From: Valencia hispanica | Taxonomy: Eukaryota; Chordata; Actinopteri; Cyprinodontiformes; Valenciidae | Direction: 5' to 3' | Assembly: GCA_963556495.2 (NCBI GenBank) | Contig: OY747702.1 | Location: forward strand, 3,532,501 to 3,596,500 | Length of the DNA: 64,000 bases | Shown here: positions 28,804 to 41,040 of the stretch, one piece after another | Layout: each line of letters opens with the position of its first letter | Numbering within the stretch: position 1 is the first letter of the stretch | The notes under the pieces: generated by a model | Seen by the model: only the letters and a program-made list of their open reading frames with translations | The model's database searches: none | Told to the model about the DNA's origin: nothing | Position numbers and translations under genes: made by a program

Positions 28804-29452
28804 TAGGCCAGGTGATCCCAGTTTTCGTTTCATCTCGTTCCGACCTCTGGCATCTACAAAAACTGTTTACTTCATAAAATCTATAAGTTTGCACTGAGTT
28901 CAAAAGTAAAAGTTCTCCTTCTGTAATAGCGCAGTTTGTTTATGATCGATGTTTTAATTCGGGACTAGTTTGTTTTCACCGTAGTGAGAAAGGAGTGATA
29001 CGGCTCCCACGTACTCGTTTTAGACCAAGAGATGGATTTAACATGAAATCCATGTATTGTTCATGTTTCATGGAAGTTAAATGCATGTAACACATTTTAC
29101 ATAGGCCTACATGCTTTTACTCGGTTTTGTAAAAGTTTTAAAGAAGTTTTCATCATGACCTTAGGTGTCTCCATATCCGCATACGTCATCACATCGGTTA
29201 AACTCTGCCACCGCATTGGTCTAAAACGGGAACGTAGCAGCCGTATCACTCCGTTCTCACTACGGCGAAAACAAACTAGTCCCGAATTAAAACATCGATC
29301 ATAAAAAAACTGTGCTATTACAGAAGGAGAACTTTTACTTTTGAACTAAGTGCGAATGTATTTATTTTATGAAGTAAACAGTTTGTAGAGTTTGCCAGAG
29401 GTCGGAATGAGATTCATTTCTAAAGATGTTTTCGGGGTTCACCTTATGGCCT
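28804..29452. repeat. Large imperfect inverted repeat (fold-back or MITE)
   Basis: Bases about 28,804-29,027 and 29,212-29,452 are reverse complements over roughly 220 bases with a few mismatches and small indels. Shared landmarks are CCGACCTCTGGCA, CTGTTTACTTCATAAAAT, TTCGGGACTAGTTTG and GGAGTGATACGGCT, with their complements. The loop is about 184 bases and carries no ORF. Transcription through it would form a long hairpin RNA. Confidence 0.88.
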
Positions 29453-30524
29453 AGAGAGCGGCAAAAGCTGCATTACAGAAGTGCAAACAGGCCCAAACGA
29501 GCGACTGGTCAGCGGCATGTCTGGGATGTTTTTAAAGAAACAAATTACAGGTGAGCTATTAATCTTAATAGTTAACCTAGCCTGCTTTTTGTTATCTAAA
29601 GACCGACCGACTCGCCACAGGTCTACGCACAGATCCCAGGATGCTACCCTCCAAACTAGCTAAGATGAACGGGCGACTCTCCTCATCTCTCTTGTTAATT
29701 AGCTTGCTAAAATACATGACTTGTCTTTCAGTCAAGACACGCATGCGGCTTGCTGAATCTGCACTAGATGTCGACTCTTTTTACACATCCAGCCATAATC
29801 AGCCTAGGAAAAATTATCACCTTGTCAGAGCTCATCTGACAGTGCTGACATTTAGCCATAATCAGGATGAATGTGAACAAAAGCAAGAAAAAATGTAGAA
29901 AAAAACATGATTAGGAAAGTGTTTGGAAACTGGTATGAGCACATGGATTAAGTGAGGGTTGTAATGAACAAAATAGAAATGAGTCATTTTGTTTGGTCTT
30001 TCATGTTAAATTAATCCAATACTTTGTTTTGTATAGGCCTAGGTTGCACGAAAAAACTTCTTCTGCGCTGCAGTTATTTGCTAAGGCTTCTTTGCAAGGT
30101 GCTGGTATTGGCTTTGCTTCACAGATATATAAAGCCTCCATTTCACCCGATCTTGTTTAATTGTAATGCAGGCTATTCAGTTGTAGTCCCCTAACATTCC
30201 GGCCAATTCGGCGATACAAAATACTCTATAAATACCACCTTTTTTCAAATTAAAATCCAGATTTTATTAATAGGCGGAAAAAAAAGACCATCCCCCCAGA
30301 ATTGTTTTTACAACTCGACTACTGCCCATAGCCAAAATTTGTGCTCTATGTAGGACTACCCATTTCATGTTCCTGAAATAAAATACTTGTGTGATCTAAG
30401 ATGACATTTAGAGCTTTTGAATGACAACTCATATGTAGAGGTGGGGTTTGGGGGCCATATGGCAATGAAGAACAAGTTGTCCTTCAACTGCCCAAATCTG
30501 TCCCCTGAGTAGCCACCTGTGATT
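29453..30524. other. Unassigned sequence
   Basis: No ORF with a recognisable motif and no identifiable repeat until the LINE begins near 30,525. Short frames at 29,480-29,900 have no family resemblance that I can name. Confidence 0.3.
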
Positions 30525-30632
30525 TGACAGGACCCCCTCTGGAGCCAGGCCTGGAGGTGGGGCACGTTGTCAAGCGCCTGGTGGCCGGGCCCTTACCCAT
30601 GGGGCCAGGTCGGGCTTAGCCCGAACAGGCAA

Positions 30633-30676
30633 CATGGGTCCCCCTTCCCATGAGCTCATGGGAAGGGGGACCCATG
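30633..30676. repeat. Perfect 44-bp palindrome, no spacer
   Basis: The two 22-base arms (30633-30654 and 30655-30676) are exact reverse complements, with centre GAG|CTC. The left arm matches the normal 5' region of this LINE as I recall it. The right arm appears to be an inverted local copy. Confidence 0.93.
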
Positions 30677-30715
30677 ACCCCTCTGGCCCCTCACCTGTGG
30701 GAGGGGCCATAGGGC

Positions 30716-31573
30716 TTGGTGCTGTGTAGGATGGGCGGCGGCCGAAGGTGGGGACCTTGGCGGTCCGATCCTCGGCTGCAGAAGCTGGAGGGGAAGGAGC
30801 CGGAGCTGGTGTGCGAGGTTGAGAGATTTCGACTGGACATCGTCAGACTCGCCTCGACACACGGCTCCGGCTCTGGAACCCGTCTCCTCAAGAGGGGTTG
30901 GACTCTCTTCCACTCTGGAGTTTCCCCCGCTGAGAGGCGCCGAGCTGGGGTGGGCATACTTGTTGCCCCCCATCTCGGCGCCTGTACGTTGGGGTTTCCC
31001 CCGGTGAACGAAAGGGTAGCCTCCCTCCGCCTACGGGTGGGGGGACGGGTCCTGAATGTTGTTTGTACTTATGCGCCAAACGGCAGATCAGATTACCCAC
31101 CCTTTTTGGAGTCTTTGGAGGGGGTGCTGGAGAGTGCTCCTCCCGGGGACTCCCTTGTTTTGCTGGGGGACTTAAACGCTCACGTGGGCAATGACAGTGA
31201 GACCTGGAGGGGTGTGGTTGGGCGGAAAGCCCCCCCCCCCGATCTGAACCCGAGTGGTGTTTTGTTATTGGACTTCTGTGCTCGTCATGGAGTGTCCATA
31301 ACGAACACCATGTTCAAGCATAAAGGTGTCCATATGTGCACTTGGCACCAGGACACCCTAGGCCGCAGCTCTTGGCACTTGGTTGTCGTCTCATCTGATC
31401 TGCAGCCGCATGTTTTGCACACTCGGGTGAGGAGAGGGGCTGAGCTGTCCACTGACCACTACCTGGTGGTGAGTCGGCTCCGATGGTGGGGGAGGATGCT
31501 GGACAGACCTGGAAGGCCCAAACGTGTTGTGAGGGTCTGCTGGGAACGTCTGGCAGAGTCTCCTGTCCGGTAG
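30716..31573 (+). pseudogene. RTE-like LINE AP-endonuclease
   Basis: A 285-residue frame carries [24 protein letters not shown], the [19 protein letters not shown] metal-site segment, [21 protein letters not shown], and STDHYLVV at the position of the catalytic Asp-His. It is one of the better preserved coding pieces in the window. The normal sequence continues past the TAG at 31,571 into the linker. Confidence 0.85.
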
Positions 31574-32059
31574 AACTTCGAAGATGTTCCAGGGGAGGCA
31601 GGGGACATTGAGTCTGAGTGGGCCATGTTCCGCGCCTCCATTGTCGAGGCGACTGACCAAAGCTGTGGCCGCAAAGTGGTCGGTGCCTGTCGCGGCGGCA
31701 ATCCCCGAACCCGCTGGTGGACACTGGCGGTAAGGGATGCTGTCAGGCTGAAGAAGGAGTCCTATCAGGTCTTTTTGGCTTGTGGGACCCCTGAAGCAGC
31801 TGATAGGTACCGGCAGGCCAAGCGGAGTGCGGCTCGGATGGTCGCTGAGGCAAAAACTCTGGCATGGGAGGAGTTTGGAGAGGCCATGGAGAACGACTTC
31901 CGTACGGCTTCGAAGCGATTCTGGTCCACCATCCGGCGTCTGGGGGGAAGCGGTCTGCCACCAACACTGTTTACAGTGGGGATGGTGTGCTGCTGACCTC
32001 GACGCGGGATGTTTTGGGTCGGTGGATGGAATACTTCGAAGATTGGAATACTTCCAATC

Positions 32060-33180
32060 TCTGATGCTGAGGTCACCGAGGTCGTTAAAAAGCTCCCCGG
32101 TGGCAAGGCTCTGGGGGTGGATGAGGTTCGGCCGGAGTTCCTCAAGGCTCTGGATGTTGTGGGGCTGTGTTGGTTAACGCGGCTCTGCAGTATGGCGTGG
32201 ACATCGGGGGCAGTTCCCTTGGATTGGCAGACCAGGGTGGTGGTCCCCCTGTTTTAACAGGGGGACTACAGAGTGTGTTCCAACTACAGGGGGATCACAC
32301 TTCTGAGCCTCCCTGGTAAGGTCTATTACAGGGTTCTGGAGACACTGGACCAGCTCTACACCCTTAGCGGGGTCCTGGAGGGTGCATGGGAGTTCGCCCA
32401 ACTCGTCTAAATCGGTTTTGTGGACTTGGAGAAGGCGTTTGACCGTGTCCCTCAGGGAGCCCTGTGGGGGGTGCTCCGGGAGTATGGGGTACCGGGCCCC
32501 TTGATACAAGCTGTTAGGTCCCTGTACGACCGGTGCCAGAGTTTGGTTCGCATTGCTGGCAGTAAGTCGGGCTTGTTTCCAGTGAGAGTTGGACTCCACC
32601 AAGGTTTCCCTTAGTCACCGATCCTGTTCATAACTTTTATGGACGGGATTTCTAGGCGCAGCCAAGGTGTTGAGGAGATGCATTTTGGTGGCCTCAGGAT
32701 CGGGTCTCTGCTTTTTGCAGATGATGTGGTCCTGTTGGCTTCATCGGAACATGATCTGCAGCTTTCACTGGAGCCGTTCGCAGCTGAGTGTGAACCGGCT
32801 GGGATGAGAATCAGCACCTCCAAATCCGAGGCCATGGTCTTGAGCCGGAAAAGGGTGGGGCGCCTTCTCCGGGTCGGGGATGAGGTCCTTCCTCAAGTGG
32901 AGGAGTTTAAGTATCTGGGGGTCTGTTCACGAATGAGTGAAAAATGGAGCGGGAGATTGATAGACGGATTGGTAGGGCATCTGCAGTTACGCGGGAGCTG
33001 TACCTGTCTGTCGTGGTGAAGAGAGAGCTAAGCCGAAAGGCAAAGCTATCGATTTATCGGTCGATCTACATTCCTACCCTCATCTATGGTCACAAACTCT
33101 GGGTGGTGACCAAAAGAACAAGATCACGGATACAAGCGGCTGAAATTAGTTTCCTCTGTAGAGTGTCTGGGGTCTCCCTC
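32060..33180 (+). pseudogene. RTE-like LINE reverse transcriptase pieces
   Basis: Collinear fragments in different frames contain EVRPEFLKALDVVGL (about 32,120), FVDLEKAFDRVPQGAL (32,416, catalytic Asp), VRVGLHQGF (32,586), LLFADDVVLLAS (32,710, active-site box) and KLSIYRSIYIPTLIYGH (33,042). The segment between 32,260 and 32,400 has lost part of the fingers domain. It is non-functional. Confidence 0.85.
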
Positions 33181-33184
33181 TTGG

Positions 33185-33470
33185 GGCGGCTGTGGCTCAG
33201 TGGTAGAGTTCTCAGCCTGCAACCCAGAAATGTCGTTGTGTCCTTGGGCAAGACACTTCACCTACCTTGCCTACTGGTGTTGGCCAGAAGGGCCGATGGC
33301 GCGATATGGCAGGCTTGCTTCTGTCAGTCTGCCCCAGGGCAGCTGTGGCTATAATCATAGCTTGCTTCCACCTGTGTGAATGTGAGAGTGAATGAATAAT
33401 GGAGTTGTAAAGCGCTTTGAGAGTCTTGAAAAGCGCTATATAAATGCAAGCCATTATTATTATTATTATC
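33185..33470 (+). mobile_element. tRNA-derived SINE with L2-like tail, inserted in the LINE
   Basis: The A box TGGCTCAGTGG at 33,193-33,203 begins a tRNA-like head. The 3' part has AAGCGCTTTGAGAGTC, AAAAGCGCTATATAAATGCA and an ATT microsatellite tail. The 3' tail resembles the end of the L2 element at 62,975-63,050, consistent with mobilisation by L2 enzymes. It separates two collinear parts of the RTE-like LINE. No clean target duplication is visible. Confidence 0.85.
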
Positions 33471-33815
33471 CCTTAGAGATAGGGTGAGAAGCTCAGTCAT
33501 CCGGAGGGGGCTCAGAGTAGAGCCGCTGCTCCTCCACATCGAGAGGAGTCAGTTGAGGTGGTTCGGGCATCTGGTCAGGATGCCTCCTAGATGCCTCCCT
33601 GGTGAGGTGTTCTGGGCATGTCCCATCGGGAGGAAGCCCAGGGGAAGGCCCAGGACACGCTGGAGGGACTATTTTTTCTCAGCTGGCCTGGGAGCGCCTT
33701 GGGATTCCTCCCGAGGAGCTGGCCCACGTGGCTGGGGAGAGGGAAGTCTGGGTCTCCTTGCTTAAGCTGCTGCCCCACGACCCGACCCCGGATAAGTGGA
33801 AGAAGATGGATGGAT

Positions 33816-34261
33816 GGAATAAGGTTCCAGCATAAACACAAAAAATAGAGATTAGAGTTTTTCTCAAAATGCTTCTGTTTACTTTTTTGAGTCTCAATAA
33901 CGGAAGCAACAGTGATTAAGAAGAGTCATTCATTATTATTTAGACTTTTTGGTGTTGTCCTTTCGAATTTAGTGATTGGCATCAAAGTCCAGTTTCACTT
34001 GTATGACATTCCAATGTCCACTGGAGTAAAAATATTGTAGCTTAAAAAGAAAAAAGAAAAGTAATAGTCTAACTGCATTCCAAACAAACGGGAAAGCTTA
34101 AAAGAGAGCGATTAGGATTTTTTTCCCCTGGTAGTCAGGAGGATATAGCTAAGCATTAGCCCCCCTTTTTTTCTCCTCAATTTACACACACATACACACA
34201 CTCGGCCCACTCCTCTCCCATTTCCTCTCACATCACATGTTTAGCTATTTGTTATGTTGTT
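33816..34261. other. Unassigned spacer
   Basis: AT-rich with a short CA-rich run near 34,187-34,202. No gene or recognisable element is seen. Confidence 0.3.
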
Positions 34262-35142
34262 TTCTTTGTTTTTGTTCTTCCCTCCATTGGCCCCCAATTA
34301 AATACAGAATAGAATTTAAGATCATCCTACATACATATAAATTAATAATCAAGCTCCATCATACATCAAAGATCTTATTGTTCCATTTGTTCCTAAGAGA
34401 GCACTTCACTCTCAGACTTCAGGTTTACTTATAGTTACAAGGATTCCTAAAAGTAGAATGGGAGGCAGATATTTTAGTATTAGGCTCCCCTCCTGTGGAA
34501 CCAGTTCCCCGTTTTAGTCCATGAGGCAGACACCCTGTCTACTTTTAAGACTAGGCTTAAAATCTTCCTTTTTGTTAAAGCTTATAATTAGAGTGGCTTA
34601 AGTCATCCCAAGCTATCTTTGTTGCTGCTATAGGCTTACACTATTGGAGGACAGACTGACCACTTTTCTTCTCTCTGCTACTTGGCATCGACTGGGATGA
34701 TGCTCCCAATAACTGAACATCCCCCATGTCCTGTTATCAATTTTTTTAACTTTCTTTAATATGTGAAGTACTCTTACATTGGTTCTTCTGTTCTTTGTGT
34801 GTCTCTGCTCAGTTTTTTCAAACCCCCAGACGGTCGTGGCAGATGGCTGCTCATACTGGGCCTGGTTCTGGTTCTGCTGGAGGTTTCTTCCTGTTAAAGG
34901 GGAGTTTTTGTCGCTACATGCTTGCTCAGTACGAGGGATTGTTGTTGTTGGAGTCTGCATGAACGAGGCGCAACTGCCAGTCATTGACTCGATGCGTTCT
35001 GCTGGGATTCCTTAAATAGGAAACTAACTAAAACTAAACTAATTGGAATGTTTGTATGATAGTATTGAAATGACTTTCCTTGTTAAGTGCCTGGAGATGA
35101 CATCTGTTGTGAATCGGCACTATATAAATAAACTGAATTGAA
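34262..35142 (+). mobile_element. L2 family A, 3' coding end and UTR
   Basis: The copy starts at the LHWPPIKYRIEFK segment and continues through the complete 3' UTR (GGTCGTGGCAGATGGCTGC, TTCCTGTTAAAGGGGAGT, CACTATATAAATAAACTGAATTG) to about 35,142. It is the best full-length 3' UTR of the family in this window and serves as the reference for the minus-strand copies. Confidence 0.88.
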
Positions 35143-35149
35143 AACACTA

Positions 35150-35318
35150 AGAAGGCGGTTTCAAAAATGACTTATACGATTAGTTTGAAGTGTCCAAACT
35201 ATTCATTTTAAAGCTGATCTGTATTTTGGATACCGTTGGTAGCAATCTTTATTGTTTATGACGCGCTGTTGGTCGGCAAAAGCAGGCCGCACTAATCAGA
35301 TCAAGCTTGCAGAGCTCA
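35150..35318 (-). repeat. Copy of the interspersed repeat at 19.1 kb
   Basis: The reverse complement of about 35,222-35,310 matches 19,110-19,215, including GCTTGATCTGATTAGTG and AAACAATAAAGATTGCTACC. It ends directly at the Tc1 insertion (TA at 35,319). Confidence 0.6.
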
Positions 35319-35320
35319 TA

Positions 35321-36762
35321 CAGTGAAGAACATAAGTATTTGAATACCCTGCGATTTTGCAAGTTCTCCCACTTAGAATTTATAGTGGGGTCTGAAATTC
35401 ACATTGTAGGTGCATTTTCAGTGTGAGAGACAGCTTTTTTTAAATTCAGGAAATCACATTGTCTGATTTTTAAATAATTTATTAGTATTTTATTGCTGCA
35501 CGTATTTGAACACCTGAGAAAATCAGTGATAATATTTAGTACAGAAGTCTTTGTTTGCAATTACAAAGGTCAAACGCTTTCTGTAGTTGTTGACCAGGTT
35601 TGCACACACTGCAACAGGGATTTTGGCCCACTCCACACAGATCTTCTCTAGATCTGTCAGGTTTCAGGGCTGTCGCTGAGCAACACAGACTTTCCGCTCC
35701 CTCCAAAGATTTTCTATTGGATTTATATCTGAAGACTAGCTAGGCCCCTCCAGAACCTTAATATGCGTCTTATGGAGCCTCTCCTGGGTTATCGTGGCTG
35801 TGTGCTTTGGGTCATTGGGATGTTTGAAGACCCAGCCACGACACATTCTAAATGCTCTGACTGAGGGAACGAGGATGTTACTCAAAATCTCACAATAAAT
35901 TGGCTCATTATCCTCTCCTTAATACAGTGTGGTCGTCCCGTTCCCATTGCAGAAAAGCACCCCCAAAGCATGATGTTTCCACCCCCATGCTTCACAGTAG
36001 GGAAATCTTCTTGGGATGCAACATGTCCTTCTTTTTCCGAGTGAAGTTTAGACCAAAAAGTTCTATTTTGGTCTCATCTGACTATATGACTGTCTCCCAT
36101 GCCTCCTCTGGATCATTTAGATGGTCATTGGCAGACTTCTGACAGGCCTGGACATGTGATGACTTGAGCTTGCAAACTTTCCGTGCAATGCATGATGGCA
36201 TAGGGTTCTACCCACAGTAACCTTTGAAACTGTGGTCCCAGTTCTGTTTATGTCATTGACCAGCTCCTCCCGTGTAGTTCTGGGCTGACTCCTAACCTTT
36301 CTTATCATCAGCAATACACAACGAGGTGAGATCTTGCATGGAGCCCCAGTCGGAGGGAGACTGACAGTCATCTTTAGCCTCTTCCATTTTTAAAACTTGC
36401 TCCAACAGGTGATATATTTTCACCAAGCTGCTTTGCAATTGCCCCGTAGCCCTTTCCAGCCTTGTGGAGTTTTACAATTTTGTCTCTGGTGTCTTTTGAC
36501 AGGTCTTTGGTCTTTCCCATGGTAGTAGTTGGAGTCTGACTGACTCTGGAGTGAACAGGTGTCTTTCACGAGCTCAGATAGGTGCTCCTAATTAAGATGA
36601 ATACGTGGAGTAGAGGTGGAATTTTTAAAGACAGAGTAAAGGTCTTTGAGGGCCAGAATTCTTGCTGATTGCCATGTGTTCAAATACTTATGTGCAGCAA
36701 TAAAATACAAATAAATTCTTTAAAAATCATAAAATGTAATTTCATAAACTGGATTTTGTTTG
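35321..36762 (-). mobile_element. Tc1/mariner transposon, decayed
   Basis: The left terminus CAGTGAAGAACATAAGTATT follows a TA dinucleotide. Subterminal sequence (TTTAAATAATTTATTAGTATT, TGCTGCACGTATTTGAACACC) is mirrored at about 36,680-36,762, and the outer right end is lost. The minus strand encodes transposase pieces: a helix-turn-helix segment [17 protein letters not shown] at about 36,230-36,330, and degenerate catalytic segments at 35,900-36,100. Several frames are broken. Confidence 0.88.
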
Positions 36763-38217
36763 CATTTCTAGCACTTAATTGTAAACAGTAAATGGTAAGA
36801 GCTTCCACTTATATTTCTTCTGTTCTTCTAACACTTCTTGTAGGCTTAATGTTTTGAGCATGAGGAGCAAAATCGGTTCAAAGGTCTATTATTGTGTGTA
36901 AATGAGTTGCCTTTTTGGGGGTCTAAACATACTCAAAAACACCCCAACTTGTGACAGCCTCAGTCAGGCTGTCTCATTTAAGACATTTAAAATTTGGGAA
37001 AGAAAAACATTTCTTCAAGACAAGAAAAAAGTATCTTGGAGTTGTTGGAAACACAGCCATGGTTACTGGACCAAAACACAGACCTCCCGCTAGTAGGAGT
37101 GCTGATCAGACAACACTTAGCTGCAACAGGAAGAGGGGTAGTTGTGATTGGCCAAACTCAAACCAAACCAGCGGCAGTGACAGTGACAAACAATTGCCAT
37201 TTTCTTGGTTTCCGTATTCCTAGCAAGACTGCTGTATTAAAGTATGAAACATAACGAATGTAAGAAATACACATAAACAATCAAATTATTATGCACATGT
37301 TCACACATTATAATTTATAAAGAACTCAATTGTTCATTTTTGTAAATTTCCTCTGTGGACGAGCTCCAGAAAATTGTGATCTATTCAGGGCAGACATAAT
37401 TAGCATAAAAACCGTGGGGGTCTTCAGTTCATAATGGAACATATTGTCTGCTTTGTAATACAGGTATACCATTATTTGTTTATTTTGCTAATTCTTTACT
37501 TTTTGTGTTATCCTGATAAACAAGCCCTACACAGTATCAGTTATTTTTAATGTGCAACATTGGTATTCTTGAACCTGTAGCTGCATTTCCTTTTTTGCAT
37601 TGTATTGTACACTGTTTTGATGTTATTGGTCTCTTTCTCCAAAGAATGTGTAGCGCCAGTTGGTAAACATGTTCTTTGTGTCAATTGTATATACTTTATG
37701 TTTAATCCAGACATTTTTCATTGTAGTCTAATGTACCAGAAGCTATGTCTAAATTACTTCTCATATTTTTATGTGTTGCTACACTACATAACATCACATT
37801 AGTCATGAAAGTATTAGTGAAAACTGAAGTTCACAAATAGTTTTACAATTGTGGTGGGGACTGATAAACATTTCCTCTTTAACAAGGCATACCTATGTTT
37901 GTTAGGCCTGTTAGAAACTCAGAGATTGGGCCATCATTGTTCTCACAAACAAGTACACTGACTCCTTAACTATAGCAGCTCTTCTAGAAGTAAAAAAATA
38001 CCTTCGAATGATCTGTATGCTTTATGAAGTAATTAAACATTAAGGTAAAATAGCTATCCCACTTGATGACTTGTTTGGCTTGAATATAAATCCATCAACA
38101 TACCAACTTAAACAGCTAATTCATCAAAATACTGTATCTGAAAAGCAAACAGTCTAAATATGATAAAACATGTAAGTTATGCACATGCTGATATCACTAC
38201 AATTCATAGTTTTTTTG
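36763..38217. other. Unassigned sequence
   Basis: I see no recognisable gene, RNA or transposon. Low-complexity AT stretches occur. Short frames around 36,950-37,250 overlap in all three frames with no motif. Confidence 0.3.
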
Positions 38218-38224
38218 CCAACCC

Positions 38225-38365
38225 ATCCATCCGTCTATCCATTTTCTTCCACTTATCCAGGGTCAGGTGGCAGGAGCAGCAGCTTAAGCAAAGAGACCCA
38301 GACTTCCCTCTCGCCTGCCACTTGGGCCAGCTCCTCAGGAGGAATCCCAAGGCATTTCCAGGCCT
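38225..38365 (-). mobile_element. 3' end fragment of the RTE-like LINE
   Basis: The reverse complement matches about 33,685-33,812, including CCCAGACTTCCCTCTC, GGCCAGCTCCTCAGGAGGAA and the terminal ATGG/CCAT repeat. It is a severely 5'-truncated insertion. Confidence 0.85.
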
Positions 38366-40002
38366 CTGTATGGATATCCAGAACTGCAAGGAAAAACAAG
38401 CAACATGTCTATGAATTGCGGGAGAGATCAACCTGATATGTAACCGGGCATTACTTGGATTCTTTTATTGTTTCAGTATCTTTCAGAAACCCAGCACTTG
38501 ATGTTCCTCCACAGAACACATTATGATCACATGATATTGCATGAAGCCCTAAAGGAACAAACTTAATACGCTAGTTTGAACTTACAATGGACAACAGAAT
38601 GGGTTGAGATATGTGAGAAAGAAGATCACAGAGCCTTGCTGATAGCTCACATCAGAACTAATTGGTTAATGTTGCTCTGTGCCACCACCCCCTCTTCTTG
38701 GAGTTTAAAAATGTCACGTGAGACACTGCCTGCTCATGCAAAATAATTTCATGCATATTTAAGTTGAATGCAAATTAGAGTGCACAATGAACATGGCTTT
38801 TAGCTTGAAATTTAATTACATGTGTAGTTCCCCATTGCAAATGAGTTTACTTTCCCTTCTGTCTGTCTTTTTTTCTCTTTTCTGCCTCTCTTTTTGCATG
38901 CATCTTGCAACCCATTATGTGAATCCATGTCATGAATTCCAAATCTCTGGCGTGACAGCTTAAGAAAAGAAGAAATAAATGAAGCAATTCCTAACACCCA
39001 TCTCATATTTTATACAACAAAGAAGCCGTTTCCACAGAGAGGAGACACAGGGAGGCAGATATAGAAACTTGGCTGTCTGTTTCATCTGATTCTCTAGATT
39101 TTGCTTCCAATATTTCCAAGAAAGTCCAAGTTGTTTTTTTACCCTCTGCGGTGTGACTCACCTTGGCCAAGAGACTGAGAGGACAAGCTGTCAACCATCG
39201 CTGCACTTCACTGGGGTTGGTGAGGAGTGAGCTACCCCCAACCCTATGTGGCCTAGTTTCTCAAGAACACTCACACTATGTGACTGCTCATTACCACGTC
39301 TCGAGCAGAGCTAACGTGGGAGACATGAACTCAGACGAGTTCAAGGACGCTAGAAAGTCCACAAAGTGCTTCTTTTTTTGAACTCCTCTCATGACTCCTC
39401 CATCCCTAACTCCCAGCTCTGTTCTTCGAGCTCTCCAACACTTCATGGCCTTCTGCTCTCCAAAATTGTCTGATGTATCCTGATCTCTCCCTGAGTGCCA
39501 AAAGTTTGTCATAAATGTGTTAGAAAATGGCATGCACCAGCAGAGTCTTTAATAAAATAAAATCATTTGAAAACTAAGTTCTGCATGGTTTAATTTTCAC
39601 ACAAAAAATATGAAACGTGTATGGTAGATCTTTAGAAAAGTGAAAATGATACTTATACATGTCACAGTGAATTTACTGTACATTCTCATGGCATTCAGAA
39701 ACCAACAAAGGTCTTTAGGAAACATTACAGCACAAAGTGATCACTTGCCTATTGTTGACTTGGTGTGAAAAACATTGAAAATATACATCATTTTTATTTC
39801 GTTATCTAAATGGAGAGAGGATAGTTCTTCTGAATGGCCACTAACAAAAACTTTCTAAATTAGAAATTTTTTGTTATGAATATTCACCAACCACTTTATT
39901 GGGTAGACCTACTCAGTTACTTGTTAACCCCTTTCTGCATTAATTTGTCTTAGTTCAAACTATTTGTTTTTTGCTCTCAAGCAATATTTTACATAAAAAC
40001 AG
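38366..40002. other. Unassigned sequence
   Basis: No confident gene or repeat. The stretch 39,000-39,400 is of ordinary complexity and might be unique host DNA, but no reading frame carries a recognisable domain. Confidence 0.3.
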
Positions 40003-40335
40003 TCATGTTTGGTAGGATTAAGGACCCAAAAGCAGCAAGTAAAACATAAAAGATTTAATTGCAACAAAAAACAAGAAACAATAACTTAGAAAACTCAGGA
40101 GAACCAACAAATGCAGCGATGGGGAAAAACAGCAACTGGATAGGAAGGCAGGAACCAGACATGGAAAAAATGATGACGAACCAGCGAGTTGTGACAGAAT
40201 GAGAGCTGAATATATACTGAGGAGGGAATGAGGAAGTGACAGAGAAGACCAATGACTAATTAGTGAAATCAGATGCAGGTGAGGGCAATGAGTGAAACTG
40301 GGTTAGAAGCAGAGTAGCAGGGAGACAACAAGAAG
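40003..40335 (-). mobile_element. LTR-like fragment (same family as 43.1-43.4 kb)
   Basis: On the minus strand it reads toward GGGTCCTTAATCCTACCAAACATGAC and contains CACTAATTAGTCATTGGTC and TATATATTCAG. These match the plus-strand copy ending at 43,412. The TATA-like, poly(A)-like and CATGACA end layout suggests a Gypsy-type solo LTR. The 5' end is not definable. Confidence 0.55.
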
Positions 40336-41040
40336 GGCAAGGGAAACAGAAACTCTTAAGAAACTAGAAACTATCTAAAGATATGACTAAGGAGGACTCT
40401 AATGGAAACTTAAGGAGACACCAGAGAACAGAAGGAAGAATTAGATAAGGAGATTAACTAAGAAAACACAAATGAGAATGTGGACATAGACAAAGGTGAA
40501 AACATCTGAGCAAGGAGGAAATAAGAAAACAAGGAAGTGCATGAATACCAAAGAGTACATGAAAATGATAATAAAAATCGAATAAGGAAAAGGACTAAAT
40601 TTAAACACAAACAGGAGGAACAAAACAATATAGCACCTTGGGGAAAAGAGGGGAAGGAAACTAAGTGGAAGGAAAAACTCAAAACACCCACGGAACCTAA
40701 CAAACAGAGGTATTTAGTAGTATTCATCTTGACCAAAGATGGGACTGGACTCCTTCAGGGGTTTTGGTTATTTTATAAGCATGTTGTCCAGAATGTAAGA
40801 CAAGCCGTGCACCTAGAACAGTGCCATGCTCGATCTTTCCCTCACCCTCCTAAACCTAATATGATATAGTATCTGGCAATCAGAGAATATCTAATACCTA
40901 ATTAGATATACCTAATATCTAATACCTAGTCCCGATGTCTGATTCTGCAAAGGTAAATCACTTCACACTGCGTGTAGAGTATAAGTAATGAGGTCAGATG
41001 ATGTCCTGCTAAAATATGCTGCTTACTGATGTCTATTTAA
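40336..41040. other. Purine-rich unassigned sequence
   Basis: Bases about 40,330-40,720 are strongly purine-rich on the plus strand (A/G runs), giving spurious open frames. A possible internal relic of the adjacent LTR element cannot be excluded. Confidence 0.3.

Larger units (their letters stand above)
30525..33815 (+). mobile_element. RTE-like LINE, degenerate, with SINE insertion
   Basis: The 5' region (GGACCCCCTCTGGAGCCAGG) leads into an AP-endonuclease (30,735-31,570), a linker with the SCGRKVVGACRGGN segment, RT pieces (32,060-33,180) and a C-terminal HIERSQLRWFGHLVRMP segment (33,530). It ends at the ATGG repeats near 33,812. There are many stops and frameshifts. A perfect palindrome lies at 30,633-30,676 and a SINE at 33,185-33,470. 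The clade call rests on the GDLNAHVGN endonuclease style and is tentative. Confidence 0.88.

Noticed and set aside
40441..40869. Lys/Glu-rich and Phe/Ser-rich frames on opposite strands
   Set aside because: They are produced by purine-rich low-complexity sequence with no domain or conserved start.
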